From: Hypoxylon rubiginosum
Lineage: Eukaryota; Ascomycota; Sordariomycetes; Xylariales; Hypoxylaceae
DNA: 64,000 bases
Assembly: GCA_902806565.1 (NCBI GenBank)
Contig: CADCXA010000017.1
Location: 167,185 to 231,184, forward strand
Reading direction: 5' to 3'
Both the position numbers and the translations under genes were made by a program. Shown piece after piece: positions 61,691-64,000 of this stretch. The notes under the pieces were generated by a model that worked only from the letters and a program-made list of their open reading frames with translations, was not told the origin of the DNA and ran no database searches. Numbering within the stretch: position 1 is the first letter of the stretch; each line of letters starts with the position of its first letter.

Positions 61691-64000
61691 TTTAATATAT
61701 AAATTAAAAAATAATTATAACTTTATTTTTTTATTTAAATAATAAGCTTTTTATAAAAAAAATATAATATAATAATTTTTATAAACTTAAATATAAAAAC
61801 ATAATAAATTTATTATTAATATTTTTATATTTTTTATTTTAAATATATTTATATTATATTATATTATTTATTTATTTTATTTATTTATTATTAAATATTT
61901 AATTAATTAATATTTTTATTTATTATATATAAAATATTTTTAGTTATAATATTAATTATTAAATTACTTATTATTTTTAAACTTATTTTATTTAAATTTA
62001 TTATATTTTTAATTTTATTTTTTATTATTATTATTATTATTATTTTAATATATTTAATTAACTTAAAATTATTTTTTTAATTTATTTATATATATACTTA
62101 TAATTTTATTTTAATAATTAATATTTATTATATTATATAAATTAAAATATATAATATTAAATATAATAAATAATTATAAAATTATTATATTAAAAACTAA
62201 ATGTTTTATAATTATAAATATTATATTTTTTTTTAAATTAATAATTTTATTATTATTAATATATAAGCTTTTATAGATTTTTATAATTTAATTAATAAAT
62301 ATTTTAATATATATAAAAAAGTTACTTTTAAGGTTTTTTATTATAATAATTTTAATATTAATAATTTATAATTTAGTTTTATATATTTATTAGTTTTTAA
62401 TTATATAAAAATTAGTTTTTATTTATTTAATTATTATTTTAAAAAACAAATTCTTTTTAATTAAATAGTTATAATAAAACTTTTATATTTTACTTTTAAA
62501 TATAACTAAATATATTTTATAATATTAATAAAATAAAATATTAATTTTTTTATATAATTTTTTAAAAGATTTTAATTTATCGTTTAAAATATTATATTTC
62601 TTGTTTTTAAATTTCTATTTAATTTTATATATTTTTATAAAATTAATAAAAACCTATAAAATAACATTATTTTATATATTAAATAAAATTAAAATATATT
62701 AATTTAGGTATTATTTATAAAATAATACTTAAAATAATTATTATTTTAAATAAAAGTTATTATATTAGTTTAATTATATTAATTAATTATTATAAAATTA
62801 TTATAAAATTATTAATTTTTATATTTAATTATAATTAATAATTTTTATTAAAATTTTTATTATTTTTATTATTAATTTATAAATAAGTTTAAAATATTAT
62901 ATTATTAATATTAAAACTTTTAATAATATAAATGTTATTAATATAAAAATCTATAAAATTAAATTTTATAATATAAAAGCGATAAAAATTAATAATTAAA
63001 TAAATATTAATTTTTTTATATTTATTATTTTATAATTTATTATAATACGGAAATATAAATTACCTATTAATATAAATACTAAAAGTTATTCTTTTAAAAA
63101 TTTCTATATTTTAATTTTAAAAAATTATAAAAACCTAGTTATTATAAAAACATTATAAAATACTTTAAATATAAATTTTATTAATAAGTTTTTATATATA
63201 TTTTATAGTTATATAAATAAATATAAACTTATTAATATAATTTTTATATTATTACTAAAAAATATAAGTATATTTATTTTATATAATTATTTTTAAATTT
63301 AATTTATAATTTTTTATTATAAAATTAATTATTATATATCTTAAAAATCTTTATAATATAAATATTATTTTTATTTTTATTAAAGTTTTTAATGTTTTTA
63401 ATAAGTTTTTATTTAATGTTTATATATTTAATAACAATATATAAGCTTTATAATTTAAAATTAAATAAATTTAAAATTATTATTTTTATAATAATCTTTA
63501 AATATAATGTATTAAAAAAATAATTAAAATTTATAAAATTATATAATATATTTATAAGAAAAAGAATTAAGAAATAAATTTAAAGTTTAAAGTTATTAAT
63601 ATTAAATAATTATATAAATAAATTATAGTAAAATAAAATTATATTAAAAATAAATAAAATTTATAAATAAATAATTAAATTAGGTAATAAAAGAAAAAAA
63701 AAACTTGTTAAATTTTAAATTTTAATAATAATAATATACACGCTTGTTTTTATTTTTTAATATTATAATAATTTTTTTTAAAAAGCTTTTCACTTAATAA
63801 ATAAAATTTTAAAAAATTATATTATTTAAAAGATTTTTTTCTTATTAAAATAATAAAATCTTTACATATAATAAACACAGTTCTAAGTATAATTTTCTTT
63901 AAATTTAAAAAGCTACGTTTTTTAAAAATCCAAGTAATTTTTATAAAACTAATAAAAACTTTAAATAATATAAAATTAATTTAAATTTAAAATATAGTAG

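Larger units (their letters stand above)
46986..64000. other. Extremely AT-rich, gene-free block (RIP or centromere-like)
   Basis: From here to the window end nearly every line has only a handful of G or C in 60 bases; by eye AT is well over 90 percent. Stop codons are dense in all frames. No rRNA, tRNA or mitochondrial genes are readable, which speaks against an organellar insertion. The block contains inverted and tandem repeats listed separately, so it was built of repeated DNA. Composition and repeats fit DNA driven to its limit by RIP, either a transposon graveyard or a pericentromeric or centromeric island; the window cuts it off, so its full length is unknown. Confidence 0.85.

Noticed and set aside
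46986..64000. Mitochondrial or plasmid DNA inserted in the nucleus
   Set aside because: No readable mitochondrial genes, rRNA or tRNA, and stops are dense in every frame; repeat structure fits mutated repeats better.

Overview
The window reads as nuclear DNA of a filamentous ascomycete (Pezizomycotina; Sordariomycetes would fit, but I cannot fix the class). The evidence is short introns of about 42-190 nt with GTRNGT donors, CTRAC-type branch sites and YAG acceptors; families typical of these fungi (PTH11-like rhodopsin-domain receptors, Zn2Cys6 activators, a DUF7907-like secreted protein, LAC12-type MFS transporters); and a 17-kb block stripped of nearly all G and C, as repeat-induced point mutation (RIP) leaves behind.

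Layout. (1) About 1-16.7 kb is gene-sparse accessory DNA. It holds one uncharacterised gene, four predicted small secreted proteins (two of them cysteine-rich), an intact PTH11-like receptor, and broken fragments: a cytochrome P450 joined to an AAA ATPase, and a PTH11 N-terminus joined to a second P450-like piece. It also has two small inverted-repeat elements. (2) About 16.8-29.4 kb is a conserved core: hydroxymethylbilane synthase (haem synthesis), glycine cleavage H protein, the septation GTPase Tem1/Spg1, a small mitochondrial protein and the cullin regulator CAND1. (3) 30.7-33.6 kb is a head-to-tail array of four intronless genes for small, acidic, very helical proteins that match nothing I know and look like two diverged pairs. 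(4) 34.7-46.4 kb looks like a catabolic cluster: a Zn2Cys6 regulator, a cytosolic GH2 beta-mannosidase, a secreted type-B carboxylesterase, an MFS sugar transporter and a class-C beta-lactamase-like serine hydrolase. A plausible reading is uptake and intracellular hydrolysis of mannosides under local control. (5) From about 46.98 kb to the end is an extremely AT-rich block with no credible gene. It contains a large inverted duplication (about 48.15-51.36 kb) with an insertion in one arm, and an array of about seven 141-bp tandem units (about 53.39-54.39 kb). It could be a RIP-destroyed repeat island or the edge of a centromere.

Gene models were built by hand from reading frames, splice signals and phase arithmetic; every multi-exon model given with exon limits closes in frame. 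Three models need a GC-AG intron and one contains a stop-free 63-nt intron that frame-only annotation would miss. Several long open frames begin at TTG or GTG; in those cases I moved the start to the first sensible ATG.
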